DNA of 64,000 nt from Epiperipatus broadwayi (taxonomy: Eukaryota > Onychophora > Udeonychophora > Euonychophora > Peripatidae): NCBI GenBank assembly GCA_028023455.1, contig JAQFVV010006203.1:14176348-14240347 (forward strand), given 5' to 3'. The notes below the pieces were generated by a model that saw nothing but the letters and a program-made list of their open reading frames with translations, had not been told where the DNA came from and made no database searches. Every line of letters starts with the position of its first letter. Position 1 is the first letter of the stretch. This document shows positions 33,795-46,705 of the stretch, piece by piece. A program made the translations under genes and the position numbers.

Positions 33795-36700
33795 CATTTA
33801 GAATTAAGAAAGAAGTTCTAGAGTTATAGACTAAAGATAATATGTTGAATCAATGAAGGTTTGGAATAAAAGTTACTATTGTTAATCTATATTTGAAATG
33901 ATATTTTAAAGTTTGCTATAATATATATGAAATGTTATTTGACATAATAATAAATATATGGCAGCCATTTGAGCTTAGGTGTTTCTGAATCGATCTTCTG
34001 CCTGGGGCGAACACGAATGTTTTGATTAAAAAAGAGTGTTCACGTATTTAACAATTAACAGTTGAGATTTGAGTACTGTATATCATTGCAGATCTGTTAC
34101 TGGCATATATAATTTGTTTTACAAATATAATAAAATAGTATTGCAATAAAAATTTATGAAGATTTTCATACTTTTTGATCTAAAATGAAGTACATAATGA
34201 GATCTCATTAATATGTTTCAGCACAGGAAGTTAATATATACGTATTATGTTCTATTAGCACACACCCTTTATGAAATAGTTAAGACTGTAAGATATGAAT
34301 TAAAATATGTTTATTAAAGACAAAAAAGAGATATGTATAATTATTGACATTGAAGACAGTTATAATAAAAGTGGTAAACCTTATTCAAATAAAAATATTA
34401 TAAAATGTGTCAACATATTAATAAATTGTATGTTCTTATTTTAGTATAGTTTATTATTTTAGAAGCAAATCATCCACATGAAACCAAGAAGCCAATACTT
34501 GGTTAAATATACAAAATATTTAGTGTATTGACACCTATTATTCTCTATGGAATTAAATAGATGGTGCTAAGGTAGTGAATCACTTTTAAAATCCACTCAC
34601 ATGTTCTACTTATAGTTTTATGATGATAATGTTATGGGTTATATTCATTTGTATTAAATTTAAACCCTTGTATGATAATGACTTGTTGACTGTTATGTTT
34701 TATCAATTGCTTAAAATCTTGTTTATGTACATATATATTTCAATTTCACAATATCCGATATATTAACATATAGATAATTGCTAAAGTCATTTTATCCTCA
34801 TGATTGATCATTACAGAACAATCTAGAATCATAACAAAAGATACAGGCATAAATATTCTATTGAACATCCTCTCATGACATTCAGAAGCTTATTTTGAAT
34901 AGATTGCAGAGATGTAATGATTATAAGCTTCTTCATTAAAATATTAATTTAAAATCTGCTTAAATTAGTTGATTAAACTTTTTATAATTTCAAAAAATCT
35001 GTAACTAAATGCTGTTCTTACACCTGAGCCATAAAATAATGATAAAACATTGATTTTTTAAAACATTCTAATACTGACTTCAGGAGTGTTTCTCTTCATC
35101 TTACTATAGATTGTCTAACTAAAACTGACAAATTAATGCATTAGATATTATTTCTTATTATATTCAAATGCTTAAACCATATAGTTAAGTATCTAACAAC
35201 TATTCTTAATTTCTTTAGATTATCAAGCTAATAGTTTAAAATTAAAGAAACTATAAGGTTTTGACAAAGATCTGATACCAGACTGGCAACTATATATTTT
35301 TATAATCTATTTTATGCTAATTTTATAATTTTTTTAAATTTCAGTTTATTAGTTTAATGTTATAAAAATTATTTCTAAATTCATTAAGTTTCAGGAGTAA
35401 ATTCTAAGCCTTCACAGACAATGGCCATATTACAGAAACTTATATGAGAATACAGATATAATTGTGATATCGTTTAGTACCACTCATTACTCAAAATTAA
35501 ATCTATTATTTTGAAATAAGATGAAAAATATACAGTAATAAACTACTCTCTTAGTTAATGACTTTCTCAGTTATAGTTTCAGCCATTGTTTACACCAACC
35601 AATGTAATGGATTAGAACCCTGTATGATGAAATAAATTTGTTGGGATGGCATATTTAAAAATATATCTTTTTACACAATAATGATTAACATGCAGATCTT
35701 GTTACTGGAAGAAAATTTTCTACAGCAAACAACTATGTAAACAAATTTTGACTGATATGTGATGTAATTGTATATTGGAAGGTTATCTTGCTAATTTACT
35801 GAATGATTGCATTAAGCATATTCAGTAATTTGAGAATTTATTTTCTGACATCACTTCTTGTAAAGCAAGGGAAGGGCTGCTTTATAGTGATTTCAGGTTA
35901 CTATGAAATTACATATTTTTTCATTTTTTTCTAATCCATATAAATATCTCATAGTGCTGGCTGATTGAAATGACAGACCCACAGTACAGTTTTATTTCAT
36001 TAAATCTTATACTTAATCATAACTAATGTGCAAGCCTCATCGTGGGGTCATGCCTGATAGTCTTTTTGTAGTACTAAACTTCTTTGTATAATCACATTTA
36101 GTTTTAGTTACATCCAGGGGAAAGAATTCATTAAACTCAGTACATAAAACTAACAGTCAATCTATCCTAAAAATCAACCAATCATTGCTGTTTTAAGTAT
36201 GGTTTGTGCCTTCAGAAATTTTTTTCTAATCAAGATAATTAATAAAGTAGTCCACCATTCCCATTTTTTTTTATTGCTGTGTCTAAGTATATGTATGTAT
36301 CTTTTTTCTGTCTAAAGAGATTTGTCACACACACACACTCCCATCTTATGTATGCCTAAAGTAATAGACAAGTATTTCTCAGCCATGTCTAAAAGATATA
36401 CAAATTTCGTATATAATAAAAAATAGATCAGTGATTGATTTATAAACACACTATTATAGATTGTTTATATACACAAAATTTAAAACCTCTAATAGTCATA
36501 TGTGATAATAATTATCTTTTCTTCTATTATCTAGCATTAATAAGTGGTCAAGTCAGAATTAAAAGATGGAGTAATTCTAGTGTTGTGAGCAGTTTTACTA
36601 AAATAAAATTAATAATTGATGAGTTTGTGTATAAATAATTTTAACACTTTAGGCAGGCTAGCAACAAAACTGAAAATTGTCTTTTTAATATACAGAATAT

Positions 36701-36856
36701 ATATATATAAAAGTGTGTGTTTAGTTAAATATTTCCATATACATATAACTATGCATTCATATACATATAAATTGTTGTTTCTGGCAAAAAGTACAATATT
36801 AGTAAAATTAACATTACTATTTATAAGTGATAGTATATAATGTGTTTTTAGCTACG
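33795..36856. other. A+T-rich non-coding stretch
   Basis: No exon, RNA gene or known repeat was recognised. There is a CACACACACA run near 36330. The frames at 36435-36840 show no motif. Confidence 0.35.
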
Positions 36857-36868
36857 TATTTCACACAT

Positions 36869-37013
36869 TAAAACAGGCAAAATTCACTATACGTATTGCC
36901 ACACACAGCAAGCTAGAGTAATCACTGGATGCCAGAAGGCAATACGTATCGTGATTTTTGCCTGTTTTAATAATAGTTATAAGCAAGCATAAGAAGTGGT
37001 GATCATGTGATGT
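36869..37013. mobile_element. Family X mini-palindrome (145 bp)
   Basis: Short inverted arms around AAAACAGGCAAAATTCACTA and its reverse complement are followed by a right-hand extension, GTTATAAGCAAGCATAAG to GATGT, that the left end lacks. An exact 12-bp target duplication, TATTTCACACAT, lies at 36857-36868 and 37014-37025. The ribozyme core is absent. It is the smallest of the X copies and shows the same end asymmetry as 15345-16243. Confidence 0.85.
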
Positions 37014-37025
37014 TATTTCACACAT

Positions 37026-39012
37026 GTGAGTTTCTGGCAAAAAAAAAAAAAAAAGCAAAATTGATATTACTATTTATATAAGATTGTAAAAGTAACGCAA
37101 TTATCTTTATTATCTTGATTTACCGGTAATGACTTGTTAACTTTGTTTTACAGACAAACTCTTTGGAACATTTTTAGATATCACATTAATCTGTATACGT
37201 CTTTAAATTTCTTAACAGGATTATTTTGACTTGATTATGAATCATTACTGATTTTTTTTTTTTGTTTTTTGATAATTTATACTGATTAATTAAGAAATAT
37301 GTAAACTTTAAAATAAAAACCGGAGATTAATAAACTATTTTCAAGTTATAAATCTAATGAATATATTTTCCAAATTATGACAATTTCTAAACGCGATGTG
37401 TTTAAACGTAATGCGTTGATATACATGTACACACACATCTTTAATGTGACCTATTAAAAATTAATAAGAAAATTTTACTTTAAATACTAAGCAAAATTTA
37501 TTTTTACATTGTATTAATTTGGCTCCCTCCCACTGTTAACATAATACCGGTAAAGAATTTATTGAAAATAATATCTCAGTATTATATAATTATGACAATC
37601 AAACAAAAGGTAAATTAAGATAAATAAATGCTTAATTTTATCTTATAATGGGGTGAATTCCTATAAATACATGTGAAATCATCATATAATTTCTACTATT
37701 AACTCATTTAGTGTTAAAATCACCTTGAATCCATAAAAAGGGATATAAAGGAGACTTCAAATTGTTCACAATTGGAAATTGAAATACTGTATGTTTGAAC
37801 ATATTTGTCAATGACACACATAAATTTTACAGTAAGCGTTTGTGAAAGCCATTTAGCTAGAACAAAGAGAGGGATCAGTTTTAATGAACAAACACAGCAT
37901 TAGTTTGTAAAGGAATTTGATCAGTGAAAAAATGTAATACTTGATATGTATTTTAAAGGCATATGATTAATAGGGATAATAGTAATTTGCAGTTTGAATT
38001 ATAAAAATTTGTAAGGCCAATTGTAAAATGAAAATTGTTAAGAAATATATAAAAATAATTACATGTATACTTTTATTGTATAAAGATTTAATACAATATT
38101 TTCTAATTGTAAAATATTAATTAAAAAAACAAAACAATGAATAACTTGCTTATAAAAACAATAAATAATTAAAATCGGATAAACAAGATAAAAAAAAAGG
38201 AGGGGGGGGCATAATGTTTACGAAAGATATGCAGAACTTCTGAATTCTGGAAAACATGTTTTTTAATAAACAAAATTGATGAAATTTTAAAAAACTATAA
38301 AAGATAGTGCAACTAATCTAATTAAAACAAATGAATTCACTTTAGATCAAAGCAGAGCAGATGTAAAGAGCTATTAGCAAACTAAACTCTAATTTTTATG
38401 GAAAATTTGGATGAATCAAAAATTTCAGCAAGGTTAGCCAATTGTTTCTCCAAATAAATTCAATTACTAGTGAACAAGAAATCTACCTAACAATGAAGAA
38501 TCGTTAGGATACCCACAATAGTTTGATGAGAAGTTAAGTTTATGCATTTAGCTTTTTTAAGATGATTGGCTAAGCCTGCTAAATGTGCTTTGACCCATCT
38601 TAATACTTAGAGAAGAAAAGGTGACCTGCCTAGATTCTGTTTCAAACATAGCATGCTATCTGTCATACTAAAAAAAATGTTGAACTGATACAAAAATGAT
38701 TTGCCTTACTGCCCAAGTATTTGTCTGCAAGAATTAAAAACAGTATCTATAAAAGAAATATGCTAAATGAGTTATAAGCTAACCAGCATTTAAATTAAGA
38801 CAACTATATTTTAGAAACAACTAAATTAAAAATCCAGGAAAGTGGCAAGTCAATTAAAAAGCTGTGAACTCTTTGAAATTGTATGGAAGGTAACTGAAGA
38901 TAATATATGAGCTTAAAACAATTACTGTCATAGAAATATTTCTATTAGAAAAGCATTAGAGGATAATATTAGATATTTTTAAAATTTTTAGTGTGTTAAA
39001 GTATTATTTATA
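37026..39012. other. A+T-rich non-coding stretch
   Basis: A GGAGGGGGGG run lies near 38200. Possible relics near 38330-38800 did not resolve into a known protein. Confidence 0.3.
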
Positions 39013-39014
39013 TA

Positions 39015-39844
39015 CACCTGGGTATCTTTTTATGTGAATTTTTTTAATGCATTTTTCTTTTATGTGATAAAAAAGTTCATATTTCAATTAATTTCCCCAT
39101 TTTATATACACACATTAAATTTTATATATTTTAAATGCCTGTTGGAAAAAGATTTGGCAATAAATTTAGATACCATAGAAGATTTAGAAAAAGATTGTGA
39201 AACAGAAGTGGAACCTGTTTGTTTTACAGCAAAAATGATTCGAGAAAGTCTTCAACTTTCTAATCAATTAGACAATCATTTTCTTGTTAATGACATGAAT
39301 TATGATAAATTCCAGTGAGAGCTAAATAGTTGTATGTCTAAATATTGTAAGCTTCATTAACAATTAGTAAAATCATTGTCTCAAAGTTTAATCAGCGATT
39401 ACACTGTTGCCAGAAAACCATTAACACAGCATCAGACTGAAGTTGGCGCTAATTCTGCTATTTGTGTTTCCTCTTGTGACAAATCTGATTTCTTACTAAT
39501 TCACAAATGAACTCGCATCTTGTCAAATAGCGATAATGATTAAAATATGTATGAAAAAATGTAAAATAAATTAAACAAAATATATTGTTTCGAATAAAAT
39601 TAGATAGTTAATAAAAAAACTTTGTCTTGTATTAATTTTTTTCAAATATTTGAAATTTTTTATTAGTCATATTTTATTTTCTTATTTTTTTTATGTGAAT
39701 TTTAAAGTAATTTTATCTTGTGATTTTGGTTTTATGCATTTTTTTGAAAATTATGGAACATATCCCAAATTTTTAAAGGTGAGTCTATTTTTGTGCGATT
39801 TTTTTTCTGCAGAACATATCTACCACATAAAATAGACCCAGATG
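39015..39844 (+). mobile_element. Tigger-like DNA transposon, deleted copy 1
   Basis: Terminal inverted repeats CACCTGGGTATCTTTTTATG and CATCTGGGTCTATTTTATG (reverse complement) are flanked by TA on both sides, as expected for Tc1/mariner-superfamily elements. The interior is only about 0.8 kb. It shares a diagnostic stretch (AGAAAACCATTAACACA, then TTGTCAAATAGCG) with the copy at 51877-52764. A plus-strand frame at about 39137-39320 encodes an acidic piece (EDLEKDCETEVEP, then SLQLSNQLDNHF) that resembles the variable C-terminus of Tigger/pogo transposases. No catalytic residues remain. Confidence 0.75.
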
Positions 39845-39923
39845 TATGTTTTTTTCCCTCTGTAATAAAATTTGTTTTTTTTTTTATGTTATATTGTTTA
39901 AACTACAACATAGATGAATTTGA

Positions 39924-40018
39924 TGGCCCTGCATCATTTAGTGCCATGGTAGAGTGTTAAACTCTTACAGTGGAAGGTCCTCAGAATAATCCCATTGCTA
40001 GCATAAAGCCATTCAATT
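39924..40018 (+). repeat. tRNA-derived SINE, family ending in AAAGCCATTCAATTA
   Basis: A box A-like TTAGTGCCATGGTAGAGTG (39938-39956) is followed by a decayed box B region (AGAATAATCCC). The end, ATAAAGCCATTCAATTA, is shared with the copy at 55958-56092, which shows that both belong to one family. Confidence 0.6.
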
Positions 40019-40019
40019 A

Positions 40020-40768
40020 ATAAAAATTAAGTGAATTTGACTAAAGTATCTAACAAAAGTATTAGTTCAATCATCATATTTATAATCATAGTATATTTAT
40101 ATCAATATTCATTATTATTTGTATTACTTATTTTTATATATTATTTATTAGTTAACCTAATCTATTTTTATTTTATTCTCAATTTGCATAATTTTTTTTA
40201 TATGTTAAGTGAAACTAGATGTGTGACATCATTCTCAGTGTCAATGATATTTGTGATCTAGAACCAGAAGATATAACAACAACAACAACAAAAAAAAACT
40301 AATATAAATAAAGAAGAGTTCAAACTAAAATATGGAGGATAGTCCTTCAATAGAAAGTAGCCCTCACTCCATGGCTCAATATAAAGAAAGCAATCTTTCA
40401 CATATGCTTTTTTCAATACTTTAATTAGATTATGTATGTGAAAATGTAACCAATATTCTGGAAAAAAATCTAAACTATAAAGCATTTAGTTTAATCATCA
40501 TTAGTAATTGCAATGCCAAATGTGTGATACCTATATTATAATTAAATAAAAATTTTGAAAATAGCAAAAGGGTTAAATATATTTCTTTTATCTATTTATG
40601 TTTAGTGAAATAGAAAAATTTATATATGAGTACTGTATTATTAAACCTGAAGATCTAGCGACTGACAAATTCATAGAAAATTCACATCAGCATCAAGCAC
40701 CTTTAATCTACATTGAATTTGAAATATACTCAGTAAAAGTTATATACAATTTATCCAAATTACACTGT
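40020..40768. other. A+T-rich non-coding stretch
   Basis: A short (CAA)n run lies at about 40278-40292. No exon was recognised. Confidence 0.35.
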
Positions 40769-40769
40769 A

Positions 40770-43028
40770 CAGGCAGTCCCTAGTTATGATCTTAATTGGT
40801 TACCGGTGTTTGGAAGTTGAAATTGTTTGAAAGTAGAGGTATGTAAAAAAAACATTAAAAAGAGTTTTCAAAATACAGTATATATTTTTTATTGATAAGA
40901 GTTTTGTTTACAAATTTATCAAGAGTTAATTGAATTGTATTTTTTTTCTTCTCTTGATAAATAATTCTGTAACATTCTGTCTTTTTCTATTGCCCTTCAT
41001 ACACAGGATATGTGCTCTCCATTGGGATCACATTCTTCCACGATGGTCAAAAATTTGTCAAGATGCATGAAGGCTTAATTCATATTCTTGATTGTCAAAC
41101 TCTTAAAAATAAGTTCATTATCAGGTTCTTCTTCATTTTATATTTCAGTCTTCTCTTGTAATTTAATCAAGTCTTTATTTGACAGAGGTTCTGAATGAGA
41201 TTGCATTAACTCATCAATATCTTCATTAGTGGTATCTAAATTTAATTCATTCATTATATTGATTATTTCAGTTGTGATATCTTCAGGAGTTTCTTCGATG
41301 TCCATAGAAGCATTCATTATTCATGAATATATATTTTTTTTTAACAACCTTTCATTGTTGATTTTTTTATTTCAACCGACACATCCCCAATATTTATTGC
41401 ATTCCATATATTATAACTTTTCCAAAAATCTCTTAATGTAGGTCCATGTTCCTTGTCAATTGCCTTGACTGCTTGAGTCATTAATCTTCTCATATAATAC
41501 CACTTAAAAGTAGCTATTACAGTTTAGTCCATAGATTGTATTTCATTTGTGGTATTGAAAGGGATAAACGCAACATTAACTTCTGGATATAAATTTTGTA
41601 GGAATTTTGGATGTCCAGAAGAATTGTCTAAGAGCAATAGTATTTTAAATGATAAATTATTCTTACTACAATATTGCCTAACACAAGGCACAAAATGATG
41701 TGAGAACTAATCTTGAAAAAGTTGTGCAGTAGTCCAGGCTTTAGTGTTTGATTTCCAAATGACTGGAAGCATTCTTTTCTCTTTTCCTTTCAATGTTCTA
41801 GGATTTTCTGTCTGCTAAATTAGCATTGGCTTCAATTTAAAATCATCAACTAAATTATTTCCAAGAAGCAATGTTAATCTGTTTTTAGGTTTATGCCCAA
41901 ATGCAACTGGTTCTTCCTTTGCTAAATATGTATGTGCAGGCATCTTTTTCCAAAGTAATCTTGTCTGATTTACATTGAAGACTAGACATAGAAAATAAGC
42001 TCCATCTTTAATGATATTAGAGAAATTGGAAATAAATTCACTGGCAGTTTTCTTATCTGCACTGGCATATTCCCCAATACATTTAATATTGTATAAAGAA
42101 TATCTCGTTTTAAAATTTGTGAAACCAGCCATTGCTTGCTACAACTTCAACAGCAGTCTTCTTTTAATTCTTTTTTCAAATCTTCATGCAAACTGAGAGC
42201 CTCAGCTTGAATAATTGATAAACTCACTGGAATGACTTTTTGATGTTGATCTTCAATCCATAAAACCAAAGATTTCTCCATTTCATCCATTACTCTGCCA
42301 TGTCTTTTTGAAACAATTTTTAACATATTCCTTAATTTTGATCTTGTTTTTCACAATTGTATATATCTTGTTGATCACTTTAAATTACATGAATGTGTGA
42401 TTGAAGCAAGATTTACCATTTTCAGAACGTCTAATTATATCCATTTTTGTCTCAACCATTTGAGATTAATGAGAATTTTATTTCTTTTTGTTTGTATCAA
42501 CACTGCTATTTTTGTTTGTGTCTCATTCATGTTTTTTTCACGAAGACAGAAATATATCCAGTGTATATATAATATAATAAGGCACAAACTACCCTTTAAA
42601 AATAAGTGTTAATCAAGATGATCCTGTTCAAGAGTCTGTGATGATGCTAAAAATAAAAGTAATTAATGTCAGAGAGATGGGAAGATTTATTGTATTTTAT
42701 ATGTTCTTATTGTTCTCTAGCATATACTTTTAACTATTTTCTAAATTCCAAAGTTTGTCTTTCTTTAGAAAAAATTCAATTACGAATATATGTAAATAGT
42801 TTTTTTTTATCAGAGACTGTAAATTTGTAGTGTTAATTACTAAAAGGAATTTTTTAATTATTAAAGTACTAAAATTCTGTACAATTTTGAGCACCTATTT
42901 TTTTCTACAGTATGTAGCACTAATTATATATGAAAGTAAGTGCATAGATAAAAATCTAAAGTCCAAAAGTGATTACGTAATAGTGAAATGTTTATAACTC
43001 AAGTGTTCGTAACTAGGGGACTGTCTTT
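40770..43028 (-). mobile_element. Tigger transposon, complete ends, about 2.26 kb
   Basis: Terminal inverted repeats CAGGCAGTCCCTAGTTA (40770) and AAGACAGTCCCCTAGTTA (reverse complement from 43027) are flanked by TA at 40768-40769 and 43029-43030. The CAGGCAGTCCC start is characteristic of Tigger elements. The length and the minus-strand transposase relic indicate a once-autonomous copy. It lies 92 bp from the LTR retrotransposon at 43121. Confidence 0.85.
40980..42340 (-). pseudogene. Tigger/pogo-family transposase, decayed
   Basis: The minus strand reads the family order across several frames. EMEKSLVLWIEDQHQK is at about 42285-42230 (CENP-B-type DNA-binding region). A central block follows at 42132-41815 with FTNFKTRYS, then LVFNVNQTRLLWKKMP, where the expected N-x-D-E-T has N-x-N-Q-T. 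Next come LTLLLGNN and LKPMLI, then LPVIWKSN, LLLLDNSSGHP with the catalytic D, FIPFNTT, and an acidic C-terminal tail near 41300-41000. Loss of the first catalytic Asp, a frameshift at about 42135 and several stops show it is inactive. Confidence 0.85.
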
Positions 43029-44159
43029 TATTACATTTGGGAATCAATATATAGTGCTTCATAATTAAAATATTTATTTTATCCCTCCTTTCTTCCATTA
43101 TAATATATACATATATTTCAACAGGCAACTCCGGTATCAATTACAATGTCTGCACAAAATATGTTTATAAATGGATATGTGGACCACACTGGATAGTGAA
43201 TATAAAACTATGGCTGTTTAGTGACCATAACACCTGTAGGCAGTATTTGAACACTGTACCATATTGAATTCAAATATGACTCAATTTTCTTTAAGAACTT
43301 ATATATCATGCACATATCCTATTTAAAGATAGGAATTAGGAATTTTCCGTGGTGGCCATCATTCCAACAGTACAACAAGCCAAAAAAAAACCTCCAGAAA
43401 AAATGACCTCAAGCACCAATCTCATTAATGCAGCAAAAATTATACATTCCCTATTTTAAATGATCAAAATATCTCTAATCAGGTGCCCAATCTTAGCTAG
43501 CTAATTCTCAGGACTGGGAGGAAACCTATCAAATGAACAGAGATATACAATGAAATTTGCATATATGGAATATTCTTTCCCCCCTCTTTTGATGTCTCTC
43601 AAACTAGATTACATATAATTTAAAATTAGCTGCTTTGATCTTCTGAGCATTCATTCCATTAATAAGCAGTAAAATTTCTTAATTGAACATAAGGTTCCAA
43701 GTTTAAAATATATTTAATATAGGCACTTACTTGTATAGAACATATTTCGCTAGTTTTACAAGGTATGATGACAGGAAAAGAGAAATAGGCAAGCATAAAC
43801 AAATAATCTATTCACTAATGTTCAATAAATGATTATGGTTTTAAAGTAAGTTAACAATTTTATTCTTTCTTATTTTATTAAATTAAATATTCATAAAAGA
43901 AAAAAAATATAATTCACATATCAAAATCTAACATAAAAGAAAAACAAAATTTACTAAATATAACATATATATATATGGAGTTGAATGTAAAAGAATACAG
44001 TTATACAATACTGTGTTTTTCTGAAGGTTTGTGATGATGGTGTTCTAGCTGTATTTTTATATTGGACTATTTCCATCATCTAATATGTGTGTTGAATGTC
44101 TTTAGAAAAGTTTAATTTTTAGTTAAATATTTCAAATGCATTCAACTGTTAGTAATATC

Positions 44160-44290
44160 ACAGCAAACAGGTTAGTATATGCACCAACTGTTAGTAATAT
44201 CACAGCAAACGAATGTTAATAATATCACAGCAAACAGGTTAGTATATGCACTAACTGTTAGTAATATCACAGCAAGCAGGTTAGTATATG
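44160..44290 (-). repeat. Minisatellite in family Y terminus, left arm
   Basis: Direct repeats of about 40 bp carry GTTAGTAATATCACAGC, AAACAGGTTAGTATATGCAC (three to four copies, one shortened). The mirrored array lies at 46746-46900, and the same pattern appears in the copy at 62603-63585. Confidence 0.85.
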
Positions 44291-44333
44291 CACAACGTTT
44301 CGAGAGGTATTTTTCTCCCCTCTTCTTCAGGTG
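44291..44333 (-). ncRNA. Hammerhead-like motif, family Y (left arm)
   Basis: Minus strand: stem I is CAC with GTG and the core is CTGAAGA plus an extra A. Stem II is GAGGGG with CCTCTC (six pairs, one wobble), then GAA, then the self-complementary ACGT and T (GTT triplet). A monomer would have almost no stem III, but two molecules could pair through ACGT. It has the same design as the family X motif. The right-arm copy is identical. Confidence 0.45.
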
Positions 44334-44354
44334 TTGCTGGCCTGACCAGTGACA

Positions 44355-44445
44355 GTACTAGCATGGGATTCGAACCTGGGTCCTTAGATTCTTGATTATT
44401 GAAATTTAAGGTAACGCTCTAACCAACTGAGCCATCCTGCCAAAG
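44355..44445 (-). repeat. tRNA-like segment in family Y, left arm
   Basis: Mirror of 46598-46680. Minus strand carries box A TGGCTCAGTTGG and box B GGTTCGAATCC. The T-stem is poorly paired and the 3' acceptor strand is missing, so it is unlikely to be a tRNA. It could be an internal Pol III promoter or a captured SINE head. Confidence 0.7.
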
Positions 44446-44472
44446 GCAACAGTATGTAGTAATTTCATATAC

Positions 44473-45478
44473 TTATCTATGAGGTTCCTCCTGATTTCTC
44501 CACTTTTTCCTCAGAGCAAAGTTGATTAGTGATTTCCATACATTATGTATAGTCACACTAGGTTGGCTTATGGGATTTTTTGCCATTGTCATGTGAGCAG
44601 CTTCTTTAAATTTTCTTCTTTGTACCTTTTCTTCTTTATCCAATATTTTTGTATTTTCCCAATTGAACGTATGTTCATTGGTCCATACATGGTCTGCTAC
44701 CTTAGACACATCTGTTTTCTCTCTTCTAATCATCAGTTTATGTTCTTGCAAGCGCTTTTGAATGGGACGGCTGGTCTCACCAATATATGTTCTTCCACAT
44801 TCACATGGTATTTCATAGATGCAGTTTTTTCTTTGCAGCATTTCAAGTTTAGGCTTTGTAGATGTTAGAATTCCTCGTAGTGTGGTATGGCTCTGAAAAG
44901 CTGTTCTGATGTTATACTGATTGCAGATTTTCCTTAATTTGTCTGCTATTTTTGGAATGTATGGATACACTACAGTACCAATAATTGTCTTTTCTCTTGA
45001 TGGTTCTTTTTGTTAATCTGTTTAATGTTTTCTTAATAACAGCTGATGGATAACCATTTTTCTTAAGAGTTTGTTCTATATAGATCTTTTCTTTTTCCAA
45101 ATCACCAGTTTCTGAACAAACTTCTTTTGCTCTGTTCCACAGTGATAGTATAACTCCATGTTTTGTGTTTCTGGTGTGATTAGAAGTATAGGCTAGGTAT
45201 TTTCCTGTATGTGTAGATTTTCGGTAAACTGTAGTTTTGATTTTGCCATGAGGGAGTCTTGTTACAAGAACATCTAAGAATGCCAATTTTTGTTCTTGTT
45301 CTGGTTCTATTGTAAATTTAATTGAAGGGGATATGTTGTTGATGTGTGTCCAGAAAGTTTGTAGCAATGCTTCACCATGTGGCCATACAACCAATGTATC
45401 ATCCACATAGCGAAGCCAAACTTTAGGTGGATAAGGAGTAGTTTTTATGGCTGTGGTTTCAAGTTCTTCCAAAAACAA
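44473..45478 (-). pseudogene. Penelope-like RT/GIY-YIG ORF, left arm (frameshifted)
   Basis: Two overlapping minus-strand frames (45478-44912 and 44970-44473) make one ORF broken by a one-base insertion at about 45014. The first holds the catalytic RYVDDT block, FTIEPEQEQKLAFLDV and the palm-thumb region. The second holds the linker and the GIY-YIG endonuclease (CIYEIPC, then RTYIGETSRPIQKRLQEHK). It runs on to a natural C-terminus (WKSLINFALRKKWRNQEEPHR) that the right arm loses through its own frameshift. It is 5'-truncated just before the catalytic block. Penelope-like elements are the only common retroelements with this domain pair. Confidence 0.9.
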
Positions 45479-46404
45479 CCTACTTTCAATATAACACAGA
45501 GTTCTTCCAACAAAATCAAGGAATGGCTATGGGCTCACCATTGTCTCCCCTGATTAGCAATATTTATATGGAAGAACTTGAAACCACAGCCATAAAAACT
45601 ACTCCTTATCCACCTAAAGTTTGGCTTCGCTATGTGGATGATACATTTGTTGTATGGCCACATGGTGAAGCATTGCTACAAACTTTCTGGACACACATCA
45701 ACAACATATCCCCTTCAATTAAATTTACAATAGAACCAGAACAAGAACAAACATTGGCATTCTTAGATGTTCTTGTAACAAGACTCCCTCATGGCAAAAT
45801 CAAAACTACAGTTTACCGAAAACCTACACATACAGGAAAATACCTAGCCTATACATCTAATCACACCAGAAACACAAAACATGGAGTTATACTATCACTG
45901 TGGAACAGAGCAAAAGAAGTTTGTTCAGAAACTGGTGATTTGGAAAAAGAAAAGATCTATATAGAACAAACTCTTAAGAAAAATGGTTATCCATCAGCTG
46001 TTATTAAGAAAACATTAAACAGACAACAAAAAGAACCATCAAGAGAAAAGACAATTATTGGTACTGTAGTGTATCCATACATTCCAAAAATAGCAGACAA
46101 ATTAAGGAAAATCTGCAATCAGTATAACATCAGAACAGCTTTTCAGAGCCATACCACACTACGAGGAATTCTAACATCTACAAAGCCTAAACTTGAAATG
46201 CTGCAAAGAAAAAACTGCATCTATGAAATACCATGTGAATGTGGAAGAACATATATTGGTGAGACCAGCCGTCCCATTCAAAAGCGCTTGCAAGAACATA
46301 AACTGATGATTAGAAGAGAGAAAACAGATGTGTCTAAGGTAGCAGACCATGTATGGACCAATGAACATACGTTCAATTGGGGAAAATACAAAAATATTGG
46401 ATAA
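45479..46404 (+). pseudogene. Penelope-like RT/GIY-YIG ORF, right arm (truncated, frameshifted)
   Basis: The frame enters upstream of its first Met with YFQYNTEFFQQNQG, then AMGSPLSPLISNIYMEEL (the RT motif before the catalytic site). The catalytic YVDD follows at 45631-45642, then FTIEPEQEQTLAFLDV, YRKPTHTGKYL, a linker of about 100 residues and the GIY-YIG domain (CIYEIPCECG, YIGET, and the Arg/Glu-bearing RLQEHK). An extra G at about 46380 shifts the frame, so it ends early in KYKNIG, and another indel follows near 46461. The N-terminal third of a full Penelope RT is absent. The two arms carry different frameshifts, so neither is intact. Confidence 0.92.
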
Positions 46405-46597
46405 AGAAGAAAAGGTACAAAGAAGAAAATTTAAAGAAGCTGCTCACATGACAATGGCAAAAATCCCATAAGCCAACCTAGTGTGACTATACATAATGTA
46501 TGGAAATCACTAATCAACTTTGCTCTGAGGAAAAAGTGGAGAAATCAGGAGGAACCTCATAGATAAGTATATGAAATTACTACATACTGTTGCCTTT

Positions 46598-46690
46598 GGC
46601 AGGATGGCTCAGTTGGTTAGAGCGTTACCTTAAATTTCAATAATCAAGAATCTAAGGACCCAGGTTCGAATCCCATGCTAGTACTGTCAC
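46598..46690 (+). repeat. tRNA-like segment in family Y, right arm
   Basis: Box A TGGCTCAGTTGG and box B GGTTCGAATCC are both well preserved, with about 49 bases between. This fits an internal Pol III promoter. The anticodon arm and acceptor stem do not fold well, so this is not called as a tRNA gene. It lies between the ORF end and the hammerhead-like motif. Confidence 0.7.
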
Positions 46691-46705
46691 TGGTCAGGCC
46701 AGCAA

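Noticed and set aside
44545-44868. Plus-strand ORF in the left Penelope arm (and 46171-46368 in the right arm)
   Set aside because: Antisense shadows of the GIY-YIG coding frames.
46598-46690. Functional tRNA gene in family Y
   Set aside because: A and B boxes are good, but the T-stem, anticodon arm and acceptor stem do not pair, and the 3' acceptor strand is absent.
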